From an uncultured Coriobacteriaceae bacterium (GTDB taxonomy: Bacteria > Actinomycetota > Coriobacteriia > Coriobacteriales > Coriobacteriaceae), in NCBI GenBank assembly GCA_944322175.1, contig CALUOB010000008.1, forward strand, positions 1 to 35,870: a stretch of DNA of 35,870 nt, written 5' to 3'. Below, in pieces: positions 1 through 7,664 of the stretch (positions within the stretch are counted from its first letter, which is position 1; every line of letters begins with the position of its first letter). A model generated the notes under the pieces. That model did not search any database. It worked only from the letters and a program-made list of their open reading frames with translations, and was not told the origin of the DNA. The position numbers were made by a program, and so were the translations under genes.

Positions 1-1146
1 CGAGAAGAGCGCCTCAAAGGAGAGCGGGTTGTGCGCGTAGTCGACTAAGGCCATCACGCGGTGGTCGGCCGACCAGAAAAGCTCCATGCGCCCGGGTACG
101 CGCGCCTCGGCGAGACCTCGCGTGACGTCCTTCACGTCGATGCCCATGACGAGGGCGATCGTTGCGGCGGCGAGCGCGTTGTCGACGTTGAAGGCGCCGA
201 TCATGCCGATGCGCACGGGGTGCTTCTCGCCCCTGAAGACCAGGTCGAAGGCGTAGCCCTCTTCCGATCCCACGACGTTCTCGGCGCGCACGTCGGCGTC
301 TGCGCGGCCCACGCCAAAGGTCACGACCTCGTTAGCATGGCGCGCGGCTGCAAGGACGCGGTCCGCGTGGTCCGACCCGAGGTTCACCACGGCGGTGCGG
401 CACTGATGGAACAGGCGGAGCTTGGAGGCGAAGTAATCCTCGAAGTCGGGGTGCTCGACGGGCGAGATATGGTCGCGCCCGATGTTCAGGAAGCAGCCGA
501 TGTCAAACGTGAGCCCGAGCGTGCGGTCGTACTTGAGCGCCTGGCTCGAGACCTCCATGACCATGCGGCGTCGGCCGGAGCGCGCCGTGTTGGCAAGGTG
601 GCGCCACAGGTCGGGCGCCTCGGGCGTGGTGTTGTGGCTTTCGAAGTGCTCCACGCCGTCGTCGGTTTCGATGGATCCCAGGATGGAGGCTTCGTCGCCT
701 GCAGCGCGCAGGATGGAGCGCAGCATGTAGGCCACGGTCGACTTGCCTTTGGTGCCGGTGATGCCTACGACCTCGAGCGCGCGCTCGGGGTGCCCGAGCA
801 CGAGCGGCGGCAGCACCGCCATGACGCGGCGGATATCGGTGACTACGATGCCGGGCACGGACTTTGCGGCGGCAGACGAGGTCAGGGCGCTGGCCATCCG
901 CTCGTCGGCGACCCAGCAAACGGCTCCGCGCTCGCACGCCTGCTCCAGGTAGGCGGGCTTAAAGGCGGCTCCCTTGCAGATGAAGACCGCGCCGGGCTCT
1001 GCGGCGCGCGAGTCGATGGCGCACGACGAAACGGCAACCGAAGGGAACGGTTCGACCCCGATGTTCTCGAGAGCGGTGCCCGCCCAGCGGACCAGCAGCC
1101 CTTCGCTGTTGAGCAGATTCAGGATGTCGGTGGTGGTGACGCTCAT
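1..1146 (-). CDS. murE: MurE-type UDP-N-acetylmuramyl-tripeptide synthetase (3' end outside window)
   Basis: Cytoplasmic Mur ligase that adds the third amino acid (diaminopimelate or lysine) to UDP-MurNAc-L-Ala-D-Glu in peptidoglycan synthesis. The frame is open for 382 codons from ATG 1146 down to base 1, so the C-terminal part is missing. Visible: N-terminal Mur domain with SCAIDSRAAEPGAVFICKG (about 41-59), ATP-binding P-loop GITGTKGKST (128-137), the block MEVSSQALKYDR followed by RDHISPVEHPDFEDYFASK, whose last lysine fits the carbamylated lysine of the family, and DYAHNPLSFEALF at the truncated end. The DNPR-type motif that would tell the Dap from the Lys enzyme lies beyond the window, so substrate is open. 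It is transcribed divergently from rdgB; only a weak purine-rich RBS precedes the ATG. Confidence 0.9.
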   Translation of the reverse strand, partial: MSVTTTDILNLLNSEGLLVRWAGTALENIGVEPFPSVAVSSCAIDSRAAEPGAVFICKGAAFKPAYLEQACERGAVCWVADERMASALTSSAAAKSVPGIVVTDIRRVMAVLPPLVLGHPERALEVVGITGTKGKSTVAYMLRSILRAAGDEASILGSIETDDGVEHFESHNTTPEAPDLWRHLANTARSGRRRMVMEVSSQALKYDRTLGLTFDIGCFLNIGRDHISPVEHPDFEDYFASKLRLFHQCRTAVVNLGSDHADRVLAAARHANEVVTFGVGRADADVRAENVVGSEEGYAFDLVFRGEKHPVRIGMIGAFNVDNALAAATIALVMGIDVKDVTRGLAEARVPGRMELFWSADHRVMALVDYAHNPLSFEALFS

Positions 1147-1191
1147 GACATACTCGCTTTCGGCGGTGGCTTGCGGGGTCCGTGCCTGTAG

Positions 1192-1213
1192 TATGATCAG
1201 CCTGACTCAGGCT
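1192..1213. promoter_or_regulatory. Divergent murE/rdgB control region with short palindrome
   Basis: The region between the murE and rdgB starts holds a -10-like TATGAT (1192-1197, plus strand) directly followed by a 15-nt palindrome AGCCTGACTCAGGCT (1199-1213). A TTGCGG at 1171-1176 is a poor -35 because the spacer is only 15 nt. The palindrome could be an operator for the divergent pair; this is inference from position only. Confidence 0.3.
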
Positions 1214-1305
1214 CCTTTCTGTATTATGCGCCCCGGTTGCTGGCGCTGTTCAGATCGACACGAACCTGGTCGCAAACTGCAACGCCGATATGCGAAGGAG
1301 GGCAT

Positions 1306-1956
1306 ATGCCTTCGTTGGAGAAGCTCGACCCCAAAGCGCTCGATCCCGAGCGCACCGTCGTGGTGGCGACGGGCAACGCACACAAGCTCGAGGAGATCCA
1401 AGCTATTCTCGGGCCCGTTCTTCCCTCCATGCGCTTTGTTGCCTTGGGGCAGCTGGGAGACTTTCCCGAGCCGGACGAGAACGGCGACACGTTTCTCGCC
1501 AACGCGATCATTAAAGCCGAGGCGGCCGTGGCCGAGACGGGCTTCGCGGCCATTGCCGACGACTCGGGCCTGGCGGTCGACGCGCTCGACGGCGCGCCCG
1601 GCGTGCATTCGGCGCGCTACTGCGGCCACCACGGTGACGACGCGGCCAACAACGAGAAGCTTCTCGCCAACCTGGCGAACGTTTCCGACGCCGAGCGTAC
1701 GGCGCGCTTCGTGAGCGTCGTGGTGCTCATCGGCCGCTCGGGCCTCGTGCTCTCGGGTACCGGTACCTGCGAGGGCGCGGTCGGTCGCGAGGGCCGCGGC
1801 GAGCACGGCTTTGGCTACGACCCGCTTTTCCTGCCCGAGGACACCCCGGGTCGCACGATGGCCGAGCTTCTCCCCGACGAGAAGAACGCCATCAGCCACC
1901 GTTTCCATGCGCTTGAGAACCTGATTCCGCAGCTCGAGGGCTGGACGACTGCGTAG
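1306..1956 (+). CDS. rdgB: XTP/dITP diphosphatase (non-canonical purine NTP pyrophosphatase, RdgB/HAM1)
   Basis: Hydrolyses dITP, XTP and ITP to the monophosphate and pyrophosphate, cleaning the nucleotide pool. The 216-residue product has the family blocks in order: VVVATGNAHKLEEI (about 18-31), IADDSGLAVDALDGAPGV (83-100) with HSARY right after it, GFGYDPLF near 170-178 and a C-terminal KNAISHRFHAL. The start at ATG 1306 is chosen because AAGGAGG sits just upstream (1295-1301) and homology begins shortly after; an in-frame ATG at 1237 would add 23 unrelated residues. First gene of a probable rdgB-pepQ-dtd operon, with 65 nt to the next start. Confidence 0.93.
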   Translation: MPSLEKLDPKALDPERTVVVATGNAHKLEEIQAILGPVLPSMRFVALGQLGDFPEPDENGDTFLANAIIKAEAAVAETGFAAIADDSGLAVDALDGAPGVHSARYCGHHGDDAANNEKLLANLANVSDAERTARFVSVVVLIGRSGLVLSGTGTCEGAVGREGRGEHGFGYDPLFLPEDTPGRTMAELLPDEKNAISHRFHALENLIPQLEGWTTA

Positions 1957-2021
1957 GCGCACCTGTTTTGAGCGATTGCTGCGGCGGCTCGCCCGGCGTG
2001 CCGCCAGAAAGGAGGCCATGT

Positions 2022-3107
<1,086 letters not shown>

Positions 3108-3147
3108 GTGCCGGGCGCCGTGGCTGCGGCAGAGGGGAGAAGGGCGC

Positions 3148-3603
3148 ATGAAGGCAGTGGTGCAGCGCGTGCGCGAGGCGCGCGTGTCGGTTGACGGCGA
3201 GACGGTCGGCGAGATCGGCGCCGGGTACCTGGTGCTGCTCGGCGTGGCGCAGGGCGATACCGATGCCTGCGCCGAGAAGCTCTGGCGCAAGCTGTGGGGC
3301 CTGCGCATCAACGAGGACGACCAGGGCAAAACCAACGTGTCGCTTGCCGACACGGGCGGAAGCGTGCTTGTTGTGAGTCAGTTCACGTTGCTCGCCGATT
3401 GCCGGCGCGGTCGTCGGCCCTCCTTTACCGACGCTGCGGACCCAGGGGAGGCCAAGCGGCTGTACGAGCATTTCTGCGACCTCGCTCGGGCCGATGCCGG
3501 CGCCGATCGTGTGGCAACCGGCCGCTTTGCGGCGCACATGCAGGTGTCGCTCACCAACGACGGCCCGTTTACGATTCTTCTCGACACCGACGAGCTCGCC
3601 TGA
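3148..3603 (+). CDS. dtd: D-aminoacyl-tRNA deacylase
   Basis: Homodimeric proofreading enzyme that removes D-amino acids (and glycine mischarged on tRNA-Ala) from tRNA. Length 151 matches the family. It begins [18 protein letters not shown], carries the catalytic SQFTLLAD block (77-84) followed by RRGRRPSF, and ends with NDGPFT (137-142), the cross-subunit Gly-Pro motif. The residue after Pro is Phe where Val is common; the Gly-Pro pair is intact so activity is expected. It follows pepQ by 40 nt and is followed by a strong terminator, so it closes the rdgB operon. Confidence 0.94.
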   Translation: MKAVVQRVREARVSVDGETVGEIGAGYLVLLGVAQGDTDACAEKLWRKLWGLRINEDDQGKTNVSLADTGGSVLVVSQFTLLADCRRGRRPSFTDAADPGEAKRLYEHFCDLARADAGADRVATGRFAAHMQVSLTNDGPFTILLDTDELA

Positions 3604-3621
3604 CACTAGGCTCGCCGACAG

Positions 3622-3660
3622 GCTCCCCCGTAATGTGCAAATGCGGGGGAGCTTTGTTTT
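3622..3660 (+). terminator. Intrinsic terminator after dtd
   Basis: Perfect 9-bp stem GCTCCCCCG (3622-3630) with CGGGGGAGC (3644-3652), 13-nt loop, then TTTGTTTT. It starts 18 nt after the dtd stop. Confidence 0.9.
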
Positions 3661-3682
3661 CCGTGCTAGCATTATCCTTCGG

Positions 3683-3715
3683 CATAATGATCATATTGGG
3701 CGCACTCTCGCCCAA
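3683..3715 (+). promoter_or_regulatory. Probable veg promoter -10 and 5' leader hairpin
   Basis: CATAAT at 3683-3688 is a good -10; no clear -35 is seen about 17 bp upstream. Just downstream is a 7-bp hairpin, TTGGGCG (3696-3702) with CGCCCAA (3709-3715) and a six-base loop, ending five bases before the GGAGG of veg. The hairpin would lie in the veg leader and could affect translation of this typically abundant protein; that role is inference. Confidence 0.4.
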
Positions 3716-3730
3716 ATGCGGAGGCATAGC

Positions 3731-4027
3731 ATGGAAGAGCAGGAAGTCAACCACGTCGAAGAGATCCACGCCAAGCTGCGGGAGCTCGTCGGCGCTCGGG
3801 TTAAGGTGCGCGCCAACATGGGCCGCACGCGCATCGTGGAGCGCATGGGCACCATCATGAACGTGCACCCGTCGGTGTTCATCGTCGAGGTCGACGAGCG
3901 TCGCGGCCGCAGGTCGCGTCAGAGCTACCAGTACGTCGACGTTCTCACGGGCACGGTCGAGCTGTTTGACCCCGAGACGGGCGAGCGTCTGTTCCAGCCT
4001 GCGGGAGATCCGCTCGAGGAGGAGTAA
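3731..4027 (+). CDS. veg: Veg family protein
   Basis: Small cytoplasmic protein of the Veg family, known in Bacillus as a strongly expressed gene linked to biofilm formation; its biochemical role is not settled. The 98-residue product has the family core GARVKVRANMGRTRIVERMG, then VHPSVFIVEVDE, YQYVDVLTGTVELFD and a short acidic tail. ATG 3731 has GGAGG at 3720-3724 with six bases between. Its TAA overlaps the ispE ATG by one base (TAATG), so the two are translationally coupled. The veg-ispE pairing resembles the Bacillus order (veg-sspF-ispE), which supports both calls. Confidence 0.9.
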   Translation: MEEQEVNHVEEIHAKLRELVGARVKVRANMGRTRIVERMGTIMNVHPSVFIVEVDERRGRRSRQSYQYVDVLTGTVELFDPETGERLFQPAGDPLEEE

Positions 4028-4926
4028 TGGCTGTCCAGGCTCCCTTTGTCATGATCACCGCTCCCGCCAAGATCAACCTCTACCTCGGGGTTCATCCGGA
4101 GCGGGACGAGCGCGGCTACCACAGGGTCGACTCGGTCATGACCTGCATTGACCTTGCTGACACCGTGGCCATTGCCCCGGGCAGCGAGCTCATGGTCAAG
4201 ATGGTCCCGGCGGGCAACCTGCCGCAGGAGAAGAACGCCGCCTGGAAGGCCGCGCGCGCCATGGGGGAGGCGTTTGGGCGCCCCGCCGACTTTACGATCG
4301 TGATCGACAAGCACATTCCCGCGGGCTCCGGGCTCGGCGGCGCCTCGGCTGACGCGGCTGCGGTGATCCGCGGCATCAGCGAGTACTGGGGGCTTGATCC
4401 GATGGACGAGCGCATCGACGCCGTGGCGCGTTCCGTGGGTGCCGACGTGCCGTTCTTCCTGTACGGTCCCCCCGCCTACCTCGACGGTGCCGGCGACCGT
4501 ACGCGCGAGCTCTTCCGTCCGCTCACGGGAACGCCCGTTGCGCTCGTGAAGCCCTGGGACGACGCCGTGTCCACGCCCGAGGCGTACCGTCGCTTTGACG
4601 AGACCGCGCCCGCGGCGGGCCCCTTGGAGCCCGTGCTCGACGCACTGCGGCTTCACAGCGAGGAGGCGCTCTTCTCGAGCCTCTCGAACAACTTCGAGCC
4701 GGTTATCACCGACGCGCTTCCCGAGGTCGCCGAGATCATGGCATGGCTGGCCGAGCAGCCCGACGTGCGCGCGGTGCGCATGACCGGGTCGGGCTCGTGC
4801 GTGTACGCGGTTTGCAACACGCAGATGGCCGCCGAGAAGATCACCCTTACAGCTCTCAACGAGAAGAAGTGGTGGGCGCAGGCAGCCAAGATGCTTGAGC
4901 AGGGGCCGTTCGTCGCGGTAGGCTAG
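4027..4926 (+). CDS. ispE: 4-diphosphocytidyl-2-C-methyl-D-erythritol kinase
   Basis: GHMP kinase of the MEP isoprenoid pathway: ATP-dependent phosphorylation of CDP-methylerythritol. The 299-residue protein begins with APAKINLYLGV (12-22, catalytic Lys15), has the GHMP ATP loop IPAGSGLGGASADAAA (about 97-112), GADVPFFL, and the C-terminal MTGSGSCVYAV near 252-262. The ATG overlaps the veg stop. ispD and ispF lie about 14 kb downstream in the same orientation, so three consecutive MEP steps are in the window but in two transcription units. Confidence 0.95.
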   Translation: MAVQAPFVMITAPAKINLYLGVHPERDERGYHRVDSVMTCIDLADTVAIAPGSELMVKMVPAGNLPQEKNAAWKAARAMGEAFGRPADFTIVIDKHIPAGSGLGGASADAAAVIRGISEYWGLDPMDERIDAVARSVGADVPFFLYGPPAYLDGAGDRTRELFRPLTGTPVALVKPWDDAVSTPEAYRRFDETAPAAGPLEPVLDALRLHSEEALFSSLSNNFEPVITDALPEVAEIMAWLAEQPDVRAVRMTGSGSCVYAVCNTQMAAEKITLTALNEKKWWAQAAKMLEQGPFVAVG

Positions 4927-5006
4927 CGCGGTTCCGCGCTTGCAAGACGTGCTGGCAGGCATTGTGCGCGCCTTATGTGCCGCGCGGCGCCAGAGCGAAA
5001 AAGTCC

Positions 5007-5035
5007 GTGCAATTCTCGCGGGCATCTGCTAAGAT
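5007..5035 (+). promoter_or_regulatory. Promoter of tRNA-Pro
   Basis: -35 GTGCAA (5007-5012), 17-bp spacer, extended -10 TGCTAAGAT with TAAGAT at 5030-5035. The tRNA begins 13 nt after the -10. Confidence 0.6.
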
Positions 5036-5047
5036 ATCCAACGCATT

Positions 5048-5124
5048 CGGGTTGTGGCTCAGTTTGGTAGAGCACCGCGTTCGGGACGCGGGGGTCGCTG
5101 GTTCAAATCCAGTCAACCCGACCA
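5048..5124 (+). tRNA. tRNA-Pro(CGG)
   Basis: Full cloverleaf of 77 nt with encoded CCA. Acceptor CGGGTTG (5048-5054) pairs with CAACCCG (5114-5120), discriminator A, then CCA. The anticodon stem CCGCG/CGCGG (5075-5079/5087-5091) encloses TTCGGGA, giving anticodon CGG at 5082-5084, which reads the proline codon CCG. T-arm GCTGG-TTCAAAT-CCAGT is at 5097-5113. Confidence 0.95.
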
Positions 5125-5133
5125 TTGAATTTG

Positions 5134-5168
5134 AACAGGCCAGGGCAGATATCCGCTCTGGCCTGTTT
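5134..5168 (+). terminator. Terminator after tRNA-Pro
   Basis: Perfect 10-bp stem AACAGGCCAG (5134-5143) with CTGGCCTGTT (5158-5167), 14-nt loop, short T run. It lies nine nt after the tRNA CCA. Confidence 0.75.
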
Positions 5169-5210
5169 GCGTTATTGATGCTGTTCTCGATCGCGAATCC
5201 GACTCGAGGC

Positions 5211-5390
5211 CGTTTGGCCGCTGTGGGCGAAAGGTGCTTCGATCCTGGGAGCTTGGGCGAAATAACGTACGATCCGGGTAGCCTGGGCGAAAACTACTCC
5301 GATCCTGGTGGCTCTGGCGGAAAGAACCCCGATCCTGATTGCCTGGGCGAAAGCAGCTTCGATCCTGGTAGCCTTGGCGAAAGAGCGCAC
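5211..5390 (+). repeat. Tandem array A: 30-bp repeat, five clear units plus a degenerate first unit
   Basis: Five consecutive units of exactly 30 bp start at 5241, 5271, 5301, 5331 and 5361; a degenerate unit precedes at 5211 and a partial GATCCGGATC follows at 5391. The unit opens with GATCCTGGTAGCCTGGGCGA and then AAA plus a variable last seven or so bases. Position 1-4 (GATC) is invariant and the GGCGAAA region is strongly kept. Because 30 is a multiple of three, one frame reads as a ten-residue repeat around FDPGSLGE. An open frame with ATG at 5178 (86 codons to 5438) spans the array but lacks a ribosome-binding site and sits right behind the tRNA terminator, so I do not call a gene. Array B carries the same repeat in the opposite direction. 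Confidence 0.85.
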
Positions 5391-5510
5391 GATCCGGATC
5401 TTCGGCCATTATCGATCGATGCGATAATCTACACATAACAAAACACCGTAGAGCAAATGTATCCAAAAAGTCGGTTTTTCTAGACGAGAAGAGTATCGGA
5501 TCTCGGGAGT
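5391..5510. other. AT-richer spacer between the two facing repeat arrays
   Basis: About 120 bp, clearly less GC-rich than its surroundings. It holds a 7-bp hairpin ATTATCG (5408-5414)/CGATAAT (5422-5428) and a T-run at 5475-5479. No gene, promoter or strong terminator is evident. Both arrays point into it, so it is the centre of a large interrupted inverted repeat. Confidence 0.55.
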
Positions 5511-5600
5511 CACTAGGATCGAAGGCTTTTTGGCTCAACGCACTAGGATCGAGCGCGTTTTCGCGCAACGCATCCGGATCGAAGGCGTTTTGGCGCAGGG
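5511..5600 (-). repeat. Tandem array B: three 30-bp units, inverted relative to array A
   Basis: Three units on the plus strand begin CACTAGGATC (5511), CACTAGGATC (5541) and CATCCGGATC (5571), each exactly 30 bp. Read on the minus strand they give GATCCTAGTGCGTTG... followed by C/GAAAA and CTTC or CTC, matching the array A unit at GATCC(T/G)G/AG/AT, GCG(C)GAAA and the terminal TTC. A minus-strand frame reads as FDPDALREN and FDPSDSRD, parallel to FDPGSLGE of array A. Array B is more diverged in its middle than array A units are among themselves. Confidence 0.75.
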
Positions 5601-5817
5601 CACGGAGCAGCGCGGGGTTTGTCCGGGCTTCGCTCGGTTTCGTGGCCGGCAGTTGCGCGGGGAGCGCGCTGTGGTCCGGTAAACTAGGGATGCGCCATTG
5701 GATTTGGCCAATGGAGGAAAGCCGTCCGCTGACGAGTTTGCCTGCGGGAGCGGTACCGCGGCAACAAACGCGGTGCTCGGCTTCTCGATGCGGGGGCCCA
5801 AACAAAAAGGAGGCGCC
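5601..5817 (+). other. Leader region of the cysteine hydrolase gene
   Basis: Holds a 7-bp hairpin CCATTGG (5695-5701)/CCAATGG (5708-5714) and a 10-bp palindrome GCGGTACCGC (5750-5759). TAAACT at 5681-5686 could be a -10 but has no well-spaced -35. No gene is seen; an in-frame ATG at 5698 lies inside the hairpin and lacks a Shine-Dalgarno. Confidence 0.35.
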
Positions 5818-6375
5818 ATGAAGATCGACAAGAACGCTGCTGCCTTGCTCGTCATCGATGCTATCGAGGCGGTAGGGGAGGACTCGCTGTACGATCCCGA
5901 CGCTGCGACCGCGGCGTATCGGGGTGCCGTTGCCCGCGCTGTTGCCGCGTGCCACGAGGCCGGCATCCCCGTGATCTTCTGCAATGACGCGCATATCCGC
6001 GGCATCGACCGTGAGCTCGAGCTCTGGGGCGAGCACGGCATCGCGGGTGAGTCCCGCGTCTTCCCCGAGATCGAGGTGGGCGAGAACGACATCGTTATCC
6101 CCAAGCGCCGCTATTCTGGCTTTTTCCAGACCGATCTCGACCTCACTCTGCGCGAGCTCGGTGTCACGACCGTCATTGCGGTGGGCGCCGACACCAACAT
6201 CTGCGTGCTGCACACCTTGGCCGACGCTTACTTCCTCGGCTACGGCTCTGTTGTGGTGACCGACGCCACCATGACCTTCCTCTGCGGCACCCAGGAGGGC
6301 GCGCTGGAGCACTGCGAGAAGTGCTATGGTTCGGCCCTCGTTACCGTTGACGAGCTTGAGGGCGCGCTCGCATAG
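5818..6375 (+). CDS. Isochorismatase-like cysteine hydrolase (nicotinamidase-related)
   Basis: Cysteine hydrolase of the isochorismatase superfamily, 185 residues. The catalytic triad is visible: D14 in LLVIDAIE, K96 in VIPKRRYSGFF and C129 in GADTNICVLHT. D57 and H59 in CNDAHIRG and H73 in ELELWGEHG resemble the metal site of nicotinamidases, so nicotinamide deamidation is a plausible activity, but related family members with the same layout act on other amides. ATG 5818 follows AAAGGAGG (5806-5813) closely. It appears monocistronic: the tatA promoter lies about 100 nt downstream. No NAD-salvage neighbour supports a firmer assignment. Confidence 0.85.
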   Translation: MKIDKNAAALLVIDAIEAVGEDSLYDPDAATAAYRGAVARAVAACHEAGIPVIFCNDAHIRGIDRELELWGEHGIAGESRVFPEIEVGENDIVIPKRRYSGFFQTDLDLTLRELGVTTVIAVGADTNICVLHTLADAYFLGYGSVVVTDATMTFLCGTQEGALEHCEKCYGSALVTVDELEGALA

Positions 6376-6478
6376 AGCATGCCTGCGCAGGGCCGCCGCA
6401 TCCATAAAAGCACGTCGTAGAGGCCGCGTGTGCGCGAGGTAAGCGTCGCGTTAACCCGCTTCCTTTTTCGTGAATGAG

Positions 6479-6507
6479 TTGTTGCAGAACGGCTCACGCG
6501 GTATACT
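6479..6507 (+). promoter_or_regulatory. Promoter of tatA
   Basis: -35 TTGTTG (6479-6484), 17-bp spacer, -10 TATACT (6502-6507). This is among the best sigma70-type promoters in the window. It leaves a leader of about 60 nt before the tatA start. Confidence 0.75.
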
Positions 6508-6576
6508 CGTTCGAGCTGATCGCAAAGCTGATCACACCGTTACCTGCGTTTTAACGCTCGTACTAGGAGGATATTC

Positions 6577-6837
6577 ATGCGTCTGGGTCCTTGGGAAATC
6601 ATCGCCATCCTGGCTGTTGTCCTGCTCATCTTCGGTCCGAAGAACCTTCCGAAGCTCGGCAAGTCGCTCGGCCAGACCGTCAAGAACATCCGCGAGGGCA
6701 TGGAGGGCGATGACGCCGCCGAGGAGGAGCTCTCCGAGGAGGACAAGGAGATCAAGGAGCTTGAGGCCAAGCTCGCCGAGGCCAAGGCTAAGAAGGCCGA
6801 GGCCGCTCCGGTCGACGACGAGGACGCCGACAAGTAA
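6577..6837 (+). CDS. tatA: Sec-independent protein translocase subunit TatA/TatE
   Basis: Pore-forming component of the twin-arginine export system for folded proteins. The 86-residue product has a short N-terminal membrane helix (WEIIAILAVVLLIFG, about 6-20), the hinge FGPKNLPKLGKSLG, an amphipathic helix to about 45 and a highly charged Glu/Lys/Ala tail ending DDEDADK. ATG 6577 follows AGGAGG by about six bases. It has its own promoter and terminator; no tatC is in the window, so the partner must be encoded elsewhere. Confidence 0.93.
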   Translation: MRLGPWEIIAILAVVLLIFGPKNLPKLGKSLGQTVKNIREGMEGDDAAEEELSEEDKEIKELEAKLAEAKAKKAEAAPVDDEDADK

Positions 6838-6875
6838 CTTGCCTGCAAGCTTGTGGTGCTTGTGATGAACTGAAG

Positions 6876-6908
6876 CGACGCGCGGTGCGTATGGACCGCG
6901 CGTCGTTT
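6876..6908 (+). terminator. Terminator after tatA
   Basis: Perfect 11-bp stem CGACGCGCGGT (6876-6886)/ACCGCGCGTCG (6895-6905), 8-nt loop, then TTT. Confidence 0.8.
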
Positions 6909-6920
6909 GCCGTATATGAT
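6892..6920 (+). promoter_or_regulatory. Probable greA promoter overlapping the tatA terminator
   Basis: TGGACC (6892-6897) and TATGAT (6915-6920) are 17 bp apart. The -35 lies inside the loop and 3' arm of the tatA terminator hairpin, so terminator and promoter share sequence. Confidence 0.5.
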
Positions 6921-6975
6921 ACGAGGGATTTAAGCATGCGGCAGAGCCGCGCCGTTGCCTATGAGGGAGTTTTGC

Positions 6976-7452
6976 ATGGACGCACCTGAGATCGTACTTA
7001 CTGCTGAGGGCCGCCAGAAGCTTCTTGAGGAGCTCGAGTACCGCGAGGGCACGAAGGCCAAGGAGATCATCGAGCGCATCAAGGTCGCTCGCGGCTTCGG
7101 CGACCTCTCGGAGAACTCCGAGTACGACGACGCGAAGGAAGAGCAGTCCAAGAACGCCTCGCGCATCCACGAGATCCAGACGATTCTCGCCAACGCCAAG
7201 GAGGCTCCGGCGAGCGACGTTCACGGTGCCATCGTCTCCATCGGCTCCACGGTCACGCTCGTCGACGCTAACGGCGTTGCCACCGAGGTCACCATGGTCG
7301 GTACGACTGAGACCAACTCGCTGCAGCACAAGATCTCCAACGAGAGCCCCATCGGCCGCGCCATCATCGGCCACGGCGAGGGCGAGGCCGTTGAGGTCGT
7401 CACCCCCTCGGGCAAGACCCGCAGCTACACGATCATCAAGATCTCGCGCTAG
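6976..7452 (+). CDS. greA: Transcription elongation factor GreA
   Basis: Binds the RNA polymerase secondary channel and stimulates cleavage of backtracked RNA. With ATG 6976 the product is 158 residues, the usual GreA length. The N-terminal coiled coil carries GDLSENSEYDDAKEEQ (42-57), with acidic tip residues D43 and E46 equivalent to D41/E44 of E. coli; the C-terminal FKBP-like domain contains the block NESPIGRAIIGHGEGEAVEV. An upstream in-frame ATG at 6955 would add seven residues, but AGGGAG (6964-6969) supports 6976. It is followed by its own terminator. Confidence 0.95.
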   Translation: MDAPEIVLTAEGRQKLLEELEYREGTKAKEIIERIKVARGFGDLSENSEYDDAKEEQSKNASRIHEIQTILANAKEAPASDVHGAIVSIGSTVTLVDANGVATEVTMVGTTETNSLQHKISNESPIGRAIIGHGEGEAVEVVTPSGKTRSYTIIKISR

Positions 7453-7491
7453 AGGCCGCTCGCCGTACGCGCGAACAGCTTCTAGCGCACC

Positions 7492-7530
7492 GCCGCTCTT
7501 CGGGCCGCCCGGCCTGAGGAGCGGCTTTTT
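7492..7530 (+). terminator. Terminator after greA
   Basis: Stem GCCGCTC (7492-7498)/GAGCGGC (7519-7525) with a GC-rich inner part, followed by TTTTT. Confidence 0.8.
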
Positions 7531-7664
7531 GTTGCCGGCGCCGGTTGCCTTGCCGCCGCGCGCCGCATGGGCGCCCCCTGCCGTCATGCGCACGGCGGGT
7601 AATCGAGAAGCGCCCTTCTCACGAGCAACGCGCGGGTTGCCGCGCACCCTCAGAAAGGATTCCC

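Noticed and set aside
5424-5436. DnaA-box-like TCTACACA near the array centre
   Set aside because: Two mismatches to TTATNCACA, single copy and no replication gene nearby; too weak to call an origin.
5178-5438. 86-codon open frame with FDPGSLGE repeats
   Set aside because: No ribosome-binding site, no promoter after the tRNA terminator, and the frame also runs open back through the tRNA. Kept as a repeat observation, not a gene.
5741-5765. T-box-like GCGGTACCGCG upstream of the cysteine hydrolase
   Set aside because: It matches part of the T-box consensus, but there is no stem I, specifier, antiterminator partner or terminator, the next gene is not an amino-acid gene, and GCGGTACCGC is itself a perfect palindrome that explains the match.
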